From NCBI GenBank assembly GCA_012515515.1, contig JAAYYE010000008.1, positions 1-15,829 on the forward strand: a stretch of 15,829 nt of DNA, written 5' to 3'. A program made the position numbers and the translations under genes. Below are positions 1 through 6,509 of the stretch, in pieces (the first letter of the stretch is position 1; each line of letters opens with the position of its first letter). This DNA comes from Minisyncoccota bacterium (GTDB lineage Bacteria; Patescibacteria; Microgenomatia; UBA1400; PJMF01). Under the pieces are notes generated by a model, which did not search any database, was not told the DNA's origin, and saw only the letters and a program-made list of their open reading frames with translations.

Positions 1-360
1 AAAATTAATACCGCTATCTTGACTAAACAAGCGGGTTATTGACTGATATAAAACAATTAAAATCACCAACTGGAGTATTTGCGGTAAACAGCCAGCTAAA
101 GGATTAATGTTGTAACTTTTGTAAAGTTGAGACTGAGCCAGCGCAAAACCCTGTTGGTCGTTTTTATATTTTTCTTTAATTTTATCGAGCTCTGGTTGAA
201 GTTTTTTAATTTTCTGAGATGACTTAATGCTTGGTAGGGTTAAAGGTAAAATCAATGCGCGAATTATGATGGTGAAAACTATCAAAGCCCAACCAGCACT
301 GCCAAAAACACCATTCAAATAAAGTAAAGAGTTAGAAAAAAAATTAATTAAAAAATCCAT
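1..360 (-). CDS. yidC: YidC/Oxa1-family membrane protein insertase (partial, N-terminal 120 residues)
   Basis: Only the first 120 codons lie in the window; the gene continues past the left edge. YidC inserts and folds inner-membrane proteins, alone or with SecYEG. The translation starts MDFLINFFSN, enters a membrane segment (about 22-42) with Arg34 in 'IIIRALILPLTLPS', the position of the conserved hydrophilic-groove arginine, then a charged cytoplasmic helical hairpin (about 45-85, 'KKLQPELDKIKEKYK') and a second membrane segment starting 'NPLAGCLPQILQL', a strong family signature. There is no long periplasmic domain before the first core helix, so it resembles the short Gram-positive/CPR type rather than the E. 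coli type. It starts 7 nt after the yidD stop, as the last visible gene of the dnaN-rpmH-rnpA-yidD-yidC run. No Shine-Dalgarno sequence is visible. Confidence 0.95.
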   Translation of the reverse strand, partial: MDFLINFFSNSLLYLNGVFGSAGWALIVFTIIIRALILPLTLPSIKSSQKIKKLQPELDKIKEKYKNDQQGFALAQSQLYKSYNINPLAGCLPQILQLVILIVLYQSITRLFSQDSGINF

Positions 361-367
361 AGATAAA

Positions 368-550
368 TTAGTGGTGGCAGTGCAATACTCGCCACACTCC
401 TTTCGTTAGTCCAACGATTATACCATTTTTTTTAATTTCGATTGCGGTGTATTGGCTGCAGCTTGGTTGCTGACGACACACTGGAGAATAACCAAAAACA
501 CTATACATAATATTGTGATAGATGGTGCTTAATAATTTATAAAGTTTCAT
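368..550 (-). CDS. yidD: YidD-family membrane protein insertion efficiency factor, short
   Basis: This 60-residue protein carries the YidD core: a first amphipathic helix, 'CRQQPSCSQY' (cysteines at 25 and 31), an 'AIEIKKNGIIVGLTKGVWR' helix and a final 'LHCHH'. YidD is a small membrane-associated protein that aids YidC-dependent insertion; its gene nearly always sits between rnpA and yidC, as here (4 nt after rnpA, 7 nt before yidC). The protein ends straight after Cys-His-His. The usual tail, with a Gly-Gly-x-Asp-Pro-Val type motif, is missing, and no remnant of it can be seen in the few bases before the yidC start. This looks like a real shortening rather than a frameshift. Identification rests on motif plus context. 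Confidence 0.9.
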   Translation of the reverse strand: MKLYKLLSTIYHNIMYSVFGYSPVCRQQPSCSQYTAIEIKKNGIIVGLTKGVWRVLHCHH

Positions 551-554
551 GAGA

Positions 555-920
555 TTAATATAAAATTTTTGAAAAAACCACGTCTAAATCTTTTTTTAAG
601 TCCGCGGGGGAGAAGTCCTTTTTTTTATAGACTAGCACCACATCAACACTCTCCTCAAAGATGTTTTTAGCAATATTTTCATCCAGCTCCTTGGCTTTTT
701 CTCTAATTAAATTATAAATTAATCGACGACAGCAGTTGCGCTTAGTCGCCTCTGGGAAAAGGCGAGAGGGCGCAAGTGCGGCAACTCTCAAGAGCGAAAG
801 ATTGTTGTGTTGATAATACACAATTAGGTTTTTAGTTAACAATCGCTGGCTTTTTTGAAAATCAAAACCATTATTATCTATTGCTAAAGATAGATTAAGG
901 CGATGTTTCTTTGCTAACAT
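555..920 (-). CDS. rnpA: Ribonuclease P protein component
   Basis: The 121-residue protein is the protein subunit of RNase P, which helps the catalytic RNA bind pre-tRNA 5' leaders. The N-terminus 'LAKKHRLNLSL' matches the family opening. The conserved RNR helix is at about 59-74 ('KRNCCRRLIYNLIRE'), followed by the usual acidic/Lys helix and a final 'DLKKDLDVVFSKI', which matches the family's C-terminal helix. The third residue of the RNR signature is Cys instead of Arg, a divergence at an RNA-contacting element. It lies 23 nt after rpmH and 4 nt before yidD, which is classic context. The sequence is divergent but about the normal length for the family (110-130 residues). Confidence 0.9.
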   Translation of the reverse strand: MLAKKHRLNLSLAIDNNGFDFQKSQRLLTKNLIVYYQHNNLSLLRVAALAPSRLFPEATKRNCCRRLIYNLIREKAKELDENIAKNIFEESVDVVLVYKKKDFSPADLKKDLDVVFSKILY

Positions 921-943
921 TGAATTAATTTAGTCTAAAAGGA

Positions 944-1090
944 TTATCCCTTTTTGATAACCGTCAGTTTGCTTCGTTTTTTAGCCCGACGCCTGGCTAA
1001 AACTTGACGTCCACCAAGACTAGACATTCTAGCCAAAAAACCATGCATTCTGAGGCGCTTTTTTTTCTTAGGATTCCAGGTTCTTTTCAT
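944..1090 (-). CDS. rpmH: 50S ribosomal protein L34
   Basis: Translating the minus strand from ATG at 1088-1090 to TAA at 944-946 gives 48 residues starting MKRTWNPKKKKRLRMHGF, then 'LARMSSLGGRQVLARRRAKKR'. This is an unmistakable L34: the opening motif, the Gly-Phe, and the 'GGRxVLxRRRxKxR' core are all present. L34 is a small, very basic protein of the large ribosomal subunit. It is followed 23 nt later by rnpA, the usual partner. It begins 21 nt after the dnaN stop, and that short gap contains a perfect extended -10 element (see 1099-1107), so rpmH probably starts its own transcript. There is no Shine-Dalgarno sequence. Confidence 0.97.
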   Translation of the reverse strand: MKRTWNPKKKKRLRMHGFLARMSSLGGRQVLARRRAKKRSKLTVIKKG

Positions 1091-1098
1091 AAGTGGCA

Positions 1099-1107
1099 AT
1101 TATAACA
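1099..1107 (-). promoter_or_regulatory. Extended -10 promoter for rpmH
   Basis: Read on the minus strand this is TGTTATAAT, a perfect TGn-TATAAT extended -10. The last base of TATAAT is 8 nt before the rpmH ATG, so the expected transcription start falls at or next to the start codon. That predicts a leaderless or nearly leaderless rpmH mRNA, consistent with the absence of a ribosome binding site. No good -35 is seen, as is common for extended -10 promoters. Confidence 0.55.
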
Positions 1108-1111
1108 TAAG

Positions 1112-2257
1112 CTACTCGTTAACTCTAAACGGCATACTGATATAAAAATAGTCTTTATTATTCTGACCAATAAAGCGAGCTGGCTTAAGGCTTTCGTTAA
1201 TTGATATAGAGATTTTTTCCGAATGAACGGCATTAATAAAATCAATTAAATAAAGAGCGTTAAAGGCAATTTGTAGGCCTTCTACCTCTTGATCGCTTAA
1301 GTCTGTCTTAATCTCGACTGGGATTTCGCTATTATATTCACCAAAACTAGGCGAAATCGCTTTAATCATTAAGCTACTTTCTTCTTTGGTTTTTTTAAAG
1401 GAGAAACGAACGATGTTAGAGGTTTCTCTAGCAAAAATTTGTGCTCTTTTAAGTTGGCTTAAAAATTCGTCGCTATCCATTTCTGCCGTAAGCTTGAAGC
1501 TCGGAGGAATAATTTTCTGATATGGAGGAAAGTCTCCCTCAATTAAACGTACAAAAAAATCAACGCTACCAACCTTAAACAGCAATTGCTTAAGCTCATT
1601 AGAAACAACGACTAACACCTCGTCCACCTGCCCCTGTCTAGCAATTCTTAATAGTTCGCTAATTGCTTTAGCTGGCACCAGTAGGTTTTGCTTAAAAGAA
1701 AAATTAAGCTGCTTCAAGTTGAAACTAGCCAGGCGAAAACCATCCGTCCCAATCACCAGTAAACCTTTTTCAGAAAAGTCCATTAACAAGGAAGTTAAAA
1801 CTGGTCGAGTTTGATCATTGCTAGAAGCAAATACGGTTAAATTGTTAATCTTTTCCAAATCAGCAACATTTAAGTTAAAATTGTCGCCAGTTACTTGTGG
1901 AAACTTTGGGTATTCTTCTGCAGATTGACAGCTTAATTTAGCTGTTGTTTTACCCTGATTAATATATAAAACAGCTTCTTTTAATTCTAAATTGATTTTT
2001 CCCGGGGAGAGAGAGCTGATTAGACTTCTAAAAGTGTCTCCATCAACGACTAAACTTCCATTTTCTTTAACTTCAACCACTGAACTAGCTCGCATTCCCA
2101 AATACAAGTCGGTGGCCGCTAAAATAAGCTTATTGCTTTTTGCTTCTAGAAAAATTGATGACAGAATTGGCAACTGCGGCTTGTTTGGCACTATCTTTTG
2201 CAAATAGTCCAATTGCTGTTTTAAGGTTTCCTGAAGAACACTTATTTTCATATTCAT
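1112..2257 (-). CDS. dnaN: DNA polymerase III beta subunit (sliding clamp)
   Basis: The 381-residue product is the ring-shaped processivity clamp that holds DNA polymerase III on DNA. Diagnostic features are the opening 'MKISVLQETL', 'PNKPQLPILSSIFLEA', 'ATDLYLGMRA' in domain I, 'VLTSLLMDF...GTDGFRLA' in domain II (about 152-177), 'GDFPPYQKIIP' (about 242-252), and the C-terminal 'YFYISMPFRVNE', which matches the family's terminal M-P-x-R. Length is normal (E. coli about 366). ATG at 2255-2257 is used here; a second Met two codons later is equally possible. The gene lies 398 nt downstream of dnaA across the origin and 21 nt before rpmH. It ends in TAG. recF and gyrB, common neighbours in other bacteria, are absent. 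Confidence 0.97.
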   Translation of the reverse strand: MNMKISVLQETLKQQLDYLQKIVPNKPQLPILSSIFLEAKSNKLILAATDLYLGMRASSVVEVKENGSLVVDGDTFRSLISSLSPGKINLELKEAVLYINQGKTTAKLSCQSAEEYPKFPQVTGDNFNLNVADLEKINNLTVFASSNDQTRPVLTSLLMDFSEKGLLVIGTDGFRLASFNLKQLNFSFKQNLLVPAKAISELLRIARQGQVDEVLVVVSNELKQLLFKVGSVDFFVRLIEGDFPPYQKIIPPSFKLTAEMDSDEFLSQLKRAQIFARETSNIVRFSFKKTKEESSLMIKAISPSFGEYNSEIPVEIKTDLSDQEVEGLQIAFNALYLIDFINAVHSEKISISINESLKPARFIGQNNKDYFYISMPFRVNE

Positions 2258-2263
2258 TTTTTT

Positions 2264-2269
2264 ATTTTA
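2264..2269 (-). promoter_or_regulatory. Possible -10 element for dnaN
   Basis: TAAAAT on the minus strand ends 6 nt before the dnaN ATG, the same geometry as the stronger TATAAT boxes in front of rpmH and the two divergent genes near 12.5 kb. The surroundings are very AT-rich and no -35 is clear, so a chance match is quite possible. A second candidate (TACAAT/TATAAA, about 30 nt further upstream) cannot be excluded. Confidence 0.25.
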
Positions 2270-2333
2270 GTTTTTAGTATTGTCTGTTTTTATATTGTAA
2301 CTGATGATTGCATTTAATATTTATTAAATTTTT

Positions 2334-2367
2334 AAAAAGTAACAGTAGTAGTAGGGTATGTGGTAAA
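2334..2367. promoter_or_regulatory. DnaA-trio unwinding module with GC spacer and DnaA box
   Basis: On the plus strand the sequence reads as consecutive trinucleotides AAA-AAG-TAA-CAG-TAG-TAG-TAG (2334-2354), then GG-TA, then TGTGGTAAA (2359-2367), a two-mismatch DnaA box in the reverse orientation. DnaA-trios (5'-TAG/TAA repeats) placed between an AT tract and a short G-rich spacer plus DnaA box are the known bacterial basal unwinding element, where a DnaA filament grips one strand. The strand, polarity and order agree with that published arrangement. Functional assignment is by motif only. Confidence 0.65.
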
Positions 2368-2385
2368 GTGAAAAATAGTAAAATA

Positions 2386-2408
2386 AATAAAAAAAACAAC
2401 GATTGTTT
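2386..2408 (-). terminator. Weak hairpin plus T tract inside the origin
   Basis: On the minus strand AAACAA-TCG-TTGTTT (2394-2408) forms a six-pair stem with a three-base loop, followed by a run of T. The stem has just one G-C pair, so it is poor as an intrinsic terminator and may simply reflect the AT-rich origin. Confidence 0.2.
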
Positions 2409-2430
2409 GCGATTATTTAATAATAAAATT

Positions 2431-2461
2431 TGTGGATAAGCGTAATATTGTTTGTGGATAT
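2431..2461 (-). promoter_or_regulatory. Tandem DnaA boxes (one perfect)
   Basis: TGTGGATAA at 2431-2439 is the exact complement of the consensus box TTATCCACA. TGTGGATAT at 2453-2461 differs at one base. The two share orientation and start 22 bp apart, about two helical turns, so bound DnaA would sit on the same face of the DNA. Confidence 0.8.
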
Positions 2462-2523
2462 TTTATTAAAAACAGCCTAATTTATGTAGAAAACTTTTAA
2501 AGAAATTAACATTGTAGAAGAAG

Positions 2524-2587
2524 TTATTCACAATCATTCACAACATATTCAGAAGATTTCCACAAAATTAAAAATTTATGTGGAAAA
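2524..2587. promoter_or_regulatory. Second DnaA box cluster
   Basis: TTATTCACA (2524-2532) fits TTATNCACA exactly. TCATTCACA (2534-2542) lies 10 bp further in the same orientation with one mismatch. ATTTCCACA (2556-2564) is weak. TGTGGAAAA (2579-2587) is a one-mismatch box in the opposite orientation. The cluster faces the tandem pair at 2431-2461 in inverted orientation. Confidence 0.65.
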
Positions 2588-2597
2588 AAGAATAAAC

Positions 2598-2628
2598 ATT
2601 AGGCGCTTTTCTCTAAAAAAGCCTTAAT
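2598..2628 (-). terminator. Possible dnaA terminator
   Basis: Starting 27 nt after the dnaA stop, the minus strand can fold ATTA-GG-CTTTT against AAAAG-CC-TAAT with a six-base loop and two small bulges. A T-rich stretch (TTTATTCTTTTTT) follows. It could separate dnaA transcription from the origin. The stem is AT-rich and bulged, so this stays tentative. Confidence 0.35.
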
Positions 2629-2655
2629 CATCAGTTTTTTAATGTGCTTACTACA

Positions 2656-4173
2656 TTATTTAGAAACAGCAATTAGAGACATTTTTAAGGCAGAAAGATC
2701 TTGGGCGAGGTCTTCATCAACCAAAAGTTCTTGTTCGATTTTTTTTACCGCGTGGATAACGCTAGTGTGGTCGCGCCCCCCAAACCATTGGCCAATTTCT
2801 TCCAAAGAACTATTAAGTTCTTGCCTCAATAAATACATAGCCACGTGTCGCGCTCTAACCAAGTGTTTATTGCGACGTCCGCCTTTAATTGCGCTCTGTT
2901 TAAGGTGGTAGTGGTTGCCAACGCTTTGAATAATGTCTTGAGGTTTGACGCGCAGGGTTGTTTGGTGGTTTTGTCTAATTTCCTTTTTTAATATGACGTC
3001 AATTAGTTCACTGTTAATTTCAGCTCCTTGTAGCTCGACAGCGCTACGGATTTTTTGAATAATTCCCTCAATTCGCCTGGCGCTATCAACTTGAGAAGCA
3101 ATTTTTTGTGCTAAATGGTTGGGAATATTAATATGGCCCGTTTCTGCTTTAAGCAACAAAATCGCGGTGCGCAATTCTAAAGTGGGTTGCTGGATATCAA
3201 TTATTAATCCCGCTTCGAAACGCGAGCGAATTCTATCTTCTAGTAGACTTATTTCGTGAGGTGGAAGATCAGAGGTTAGAACCACTTGAGAGTTGTTAGC
3301 AGTAAGTGCGTTAAATGTGTGAAAAAACTCTTCTTGAACACTTTTTTTACCAGCAATAAATTGAATATCATCTAATAAAAGTAGGTCGGCCTTTCGATAT
3401 TTATTGCGAAACTGAGCGGAGTTTTTATTTTGTATTGAGCGAATGATTTCATTAGTAAATTGTTCTCCAGTACAAAAAACAATGTTGGAGTCTGGGTTGT
3501 TTTTTAACACGTAGTTAGCAATCGCATGCATCAAATGAGTCTTGCCAACGCCTACACCACCGTATAAAAAAAGAGGGTTATAGCTCGTCCCCAAACTACT
3601 AGCAACCTTGGTTGCTGCGGCGTGAGCCATTTGATTGCTTGGATCAACGGCGAAGTTTTTGAAAGTGTAGTCTGTTTTTAGGCCAATTTGTTTTGCCGTT
3701 AAAACGTACCTATCAACAGTATTATTCTTAATATTTGAGTAAGAAAATAGTTCATCAACGGTGGGTGATAAAAGGTCTGGTCGACTGCTTGTGTCATCCA
3801 TTGCATTTTCATTGTTTAACGCTATTTTTTTGTTTTTTTGAATTCTTTGGTCGGCTTGGGTGAAACCTTCGCGTCCTTGTTGTGGACTTCGATTACCAAC
3901 AATAAAATTGATTTCGATCGGTCGATTGACATATTTTTCTAAGGCAGTTTTAATCGGCAAATAGAGATTAGACTTAAGATTGGTTACGTGAAAAGCAGTC
4001 ATGCAGCTAATGGTCGCCTCGGCTTTTAAATCATCAACAATCGTCAGTTGCACTAGGGGGCTTGGGAGAATCCAGGTGTTAAAAATTGCAGGGCTGAGGC
4101 TGCTTTCTAGATCATTTTTAGCCATTTGCCAAATTTGTTCTACGGTTTGAACATCATAGTTTTGTTCAGACAT
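2656..4173 (-). CDS. dnaA: Chromosomal replication initiator protein DnaA
   Basis: The 505-residue protein opens replication by binding DnaA boxes, forming an ATP-dependent filament and melting oriC. Domain I (about 8-93) has 'IWQMAKNDLESSLSPAIFNTWI'; a low-complexity linker spans about 94-165. The AAA+ domain has Walker A GGVGVGKT (205-212), Walker B LLLLDD (264-269) and the arginine-finger region EDRIRSRFE (312-320). Domain IV has the basic loop near 430-440 and the signature GGRDHTSVIHA (465-475). The start is placed at ATG 4171-4173 because homology begins there and a weak AAGG lies upstream. A TTG at 4231-4233 would add 20 unrelated residues, would lack a ribosome site and would fall at the predicted transcription start. 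The gene follows the T4SS-like operon by 104 nt on the same strand and reads into the origin. Confidence 0.97.
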   Translation of the reverse strand: MSEQNYDVQTVEQIWQMAKNDLESSLSPAIFNTWILPSPLVQLTIVDDLKAEATISCMTAFHVTNLKSNLYLPIKTALEKYVNRPIEINFIVGNRSPQQGREGFTQADQRIQKNKKIALNNENAMDDTSSRPDLLSPTVDELFSYSNIKNNTVDRYVLTAKQIGLKTDYTFKNFAVDPSNQMAHAAATKVASSLGTSYNPLFLYGGVGVGKTHLMHAIANYVLKNNPDSNIVFCTGEQFTNEIIRSIQNKNSAQFRNKYRKADLLLLDDIQFIAGKKSVQEEFFHTFNALTANNSQVVLTSDLPPHEISLLEDRIRSRFEAGLIIDIQQPTLELRTAILLLKAETGHINIPNHLAQKIASQVDSARRIEGIIQKIRSAVELQGAEINSELIDVILKKEIRQNHQTTLRVKPQDIIQSVGNHYHLKQSAIKGGRRNKHLVRARHVAMYLLRQELNSSLEEIGQWFGGRDHTSVIHAVKKIEQELLVDEDLAQDLSALKMSLIAVSK

Positions 4174-4238
4174 ATTAACGTAACCCTTAAATTTACTGGG
4201 GGCAGAATTAGAATAATAAGTGAAAACTAGCAAGCATA

Positions 4239-4268
4239 GTTATACACAGAGTTTTTCACATTTGACAA
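4239..4268 (-). promoter_or_regulatory. dnaA promoter with overlapping DnaA boxes
   Basis: On the minus strand TTGTCA (4263-4268, five of six to TTGACA) is followed after 18 nt by TATAAC (4239-4244). The predicted start near 4232 would give a leader of about 58 nt before the chosen dnaA ATG. TTATACACA (4240-4248), an exact TTATNCACA box, overlaps the -10, and TTTTTCACA (4252-4260) lies in the spacer. DnaA bound there would block RNA polymerase, the usual form of dnaA autoregulation. The sites could also be the upstream half of a bipartite origin. The promoter begins 9 nt after the VirB4 stop. Confidence 0.5.
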
Positions 4269-4277
4269 GGGGCAATT

Positions 4278-6509
4278 TTATTCTGAACCTTTGTAGTCGT
4301 CGATGGAGTAGCCGTATAGTTGTCTGGTTTTCGGCTGAGCTTGTTGCTCAAACTCTTGAGTGTTGTCAAAATTATTGTTTAAATCGCTGTTTTGGCTGTT
4401 TGCTACCTCGTTTTGGCTGTTCGCTGGCTCATCTTCAACAACTGTTTGTTGTTTTTGTTCAGCATCAAAAATATTTTTGATTTGCGGTAGAGTATTACTT
4501 TGACGTAAACTGAGTTCTGCTTGACGCTCGGCATTTTCTAGCAAATCATTTTCTATTTTAACTTTTTCTCCTTGCCAGGGAATTTTTTCAGGTCTGCTAA
4601 ACTCTCCAACTTTTTCCTCGCTTTTTTTAATTGTACTTTCTTGTTCGAGTCGACGACGTCTAAGCTCACGCTCTGCCTCAGCCTGTTTCTTTTTAGCCAA
4701 AATTTCTTCAGGATCTGTTGTAATTGCTCTATCTTCTTTTTCTGATGCGATAACTCGTAGTGCTACGTGATTTTGACCAGCAAAAAAGATGCCTTCACCA
4801 ACATCTGAAGTGACCAGTAGTTGTCTTTCTCCCTCAGACAAATAAAAAGTTTGCGCTAAAAGAGGAATTGAGGATGTTGATTGTTTCATTAAAAACTGGA
4901 TAGAGGAGTTGGAAACGATTGCTCGCCCATAATCATTGCGCAGAAAGTCTTCAACATCTTGAGTAATAGTGGTAATGCCGAGAAAATATTTACGAGCGCG
5001 TTTAACCATTGAATATACAAAGGCGGAGCTATCTTGATGCATCATAAAATACCAGGCTTCATCAATCACTAAAATTCTCTTTTTAAGATCTTTTTTCACT
5101 TTTGTCCAAATGAAATCAAGAATTACATACATGGCAATTGGTCGCAATTCTTCTTCCATTTCTCTGACGCTAAAAACAGTGAAGGGGGAGCGAATGTCGA
5201 TATTTGAGGCCTTGTCAAAAATTCCCCGAAAAGACCCCGTAATAAATTTTTCTAAACGTGCCGATAAATCATCGCTTTCATCTTGTTCCATACCAACCAA
5301 GGCCTTGTATAAATCTTCCATTAGGGGTGGGGTGTTGGTTTGGGTGTTAGGATCGGGAGTAATGCCCTTAGCTTTATAACTAGCAATGATGGCTCGATCA
5401 AGAATTGCCTCCTGCTGAGGAGTCATTTCTCCCAACATTACTTTTAGCAGACCATGTAAGGACAAAATCTTTTGACCAAGCTCATTTTCTCCCTCTTCAT
5501 ACAAATTAGACAGATCAAATGGATTAATTTTTGCCTTAGAACCAAAAGTAAAATTAATGTATTCTCCGCCAACCATATTGCATAGCTCTTCATATTCATG
5601 TTCTGGATCTAAGACGATAATTTCCGTGTCAAACATAAGTTGGCGCAGAATCTCCAATTTTACCGTGTAGGATTTTCCTGCACCAGATTTAGCAAAAATA
5701 ACCATGTTGGCATTTTCCATTTTGAAACGATCAAAGATTACCAAAGAATCATTGTGTTCGTTGATGCCGTAAACAATGCCGGTTTCCATGGTTAATTCTG
5801 AGGAAGTAAAAGGAAAGGTTGTGGCCAACGAAGTGGTGTCCATGTTTCTAGTGATTAACAGGCGATCAGTTCCCATTGGCAGGGTGTTTTTGAAGCCCTC
5901 GTCCATTTGTAAAGCGGTTTTTTTTGAGACAATTAATAAAGAGCCTAAAGAAGACTGGATGGCTTTGGTAATTTTGTCCAATTGCTCTCTGGTTTCGCTT
6001 TTAATAGTGACATATAGGCTGAATTGGAAAAATCTTTCTGAGCCGGCCGCCAGTTGCTCTCGCATAACTCGCGCGTCATTCAATTTGATTTCAGTGTTGA
6101 TATTGCTAATTTTTCCATTGCGGAGATCTGAGGTTATTTCTGCCTCCATTTCAGTGATTTTTCTTTTCAAATCATCTAAAATTTTGCTGGTGTCAGATGG
6201 AAAGACAAACATCGAAATATTAGCCTGAGTGGGAAAATTAATGAGTGGCGACAACCAGTTGGCCGGGACAGTACGCGGATAACCAGCCACAAAAATAGTT
6301 CTTGTATACGTTGAATTAATTTTTTGATAGGTGAAATCCACCTCAATTGCTTCTGGGGCAATGATGTCTTGAATGGTTACTAGGCCACGAGAAAAATCTT
6401 TTAGCCTTTCTTGAGTATATTGCTCTGCATCAATCTTTTTTTTCTCAACGGGATCAGTAACGGCTTCTTTCTTTTTAAAAAATGGTAGGTTTAGGTTTAG
6501 TAATGACAT
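4278..6509 (-). CDS. virB4: VirB4/TraC-family T4SS ATPase
   Basis: This 743-residue protein is the large cytoplasmic ATPase that powers type IV secretion or pilus assembly. The N-terminal region (about 44-200) is the VirB4/TraC N-domain; an ATPase core follows. Walker A is AKSGAGKS (273-280), followed by IIVLDPEHEYEEL (297-309); Walker B is ILVIDEAW (479-486); 'TTITQDVEDFL' (513-523) is the conserved glutamine motif after it. The Walker A first residue is Ala rather than Gly. After about residue 600 the protein becomes a charged, Gln/Asn-rich tail with the short repeat VANSQN, probably disordered. No membrane segment is seen. The start ATG directly follows the TAA of the preceding gene (TAAATG), so the two are translationally coupled; no Shine-Dalgarno is visible. 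It is the last gene of the operon before dnaA. No relaxase or VirD4 is nearby. Confidence 0.93.
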   Translation of the reverse strand: MSLLNLNLPFFKKKEAVTDPVEKKKIDAEQYTQERLKDFSRGLVTIQDIIAPEAIEVDFTYQKINSTYTRTIFVAGYPRTVPANWLSPLINFPTQANISMFVFPSDTSKILDDLKRKITEMEAEITSDLRNGKISNINTEIKLNDARVMREQLAAGSERFFQFSLYVTIKSETREQLDKITKAIQSSLGSLLIVSKKTALQMDEGFKNTLPMGTDRLLITRNMDTTSLATTFPFTSSELTMETGIVYGINEHNDSLVIFDRFKMENANMVIFAKSGAGKSYTVKLEILRQLMFDTEIIVLDPEHEYEELCNMVGGEYINFTFGSKAKINPFDLSNLYEEGENELGQKILSLHGLLKVMLGEMTPQQEAILDRAIIASYKAKGITPDPNTQTNTPPLMEDLYKALVGMEQDESDDLSARLEKFITGSFRGIFDKASNIDIRSPFTVFSVREMEEELRPIAMYVILDFIWTKVKKDLKKRILVIDEAWYFMMHQDSSAFVYSMVKRARKYFLGITTITQDVEDFLRNDYGRAIVSNSSIQFLMKQSTSSIPLLAQTFYLSEGERQLLVTSDVGEGIFFAGQNHVALRVIASEKEDRAITTDPEEILAKKKQAEAERELRRRRLEQESTIKKSEEKVGEFSRPEKIPWQGEKVKIENDLLENAERQAELSLRQSNTLPQIKNIFDAEQKQQTVVEDEPANSQNEVANSQNSDLNNNFDNTQEFEQQAQPKTRQLYGYSIDDYKGSE

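Larger units (their letters stand above)
2258..2655. other. Chromosomal replication origin (oriC)
   Basis: This 398-nt gene-free region between dnaA and dnaN is extremely AT-rich and holds the parts of a bacterial origin. Reading from dnaA to dnaN: a possible dnaA terminator (2598-2628); DnaA boxes TGTGGAAAA (2579-2587), ATTTCCACA (2556-2564, weak), TCATTCACA (2534-2542) and TTATTCACA (2524-2532); boxes at 2453-2461 and 2431-2439 (the latter a perfect TTATCCACA on the minus strand); a weak box at 2359-2367; a DnaA-trio run (2334-2354); then an AT tract (about 2308-2336), the probable unwinding element. The position between dnaA and dnaN and the order of parts match the downstream half of the Bacillus-type bipartite origin, with further boxes upstream of dnaA (4240-4260). 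No open reading frame of note is present. Confidence 0.85.

Noticed and set aside
4174..4233. TTG start giving DnaA 20 more N-terminal residues
   Set aside because: The extra residues have no DnaA similarity, there is no ribosome site, and the TTG lies at the predicted transcription start inside the promoter/DnaA-box region.
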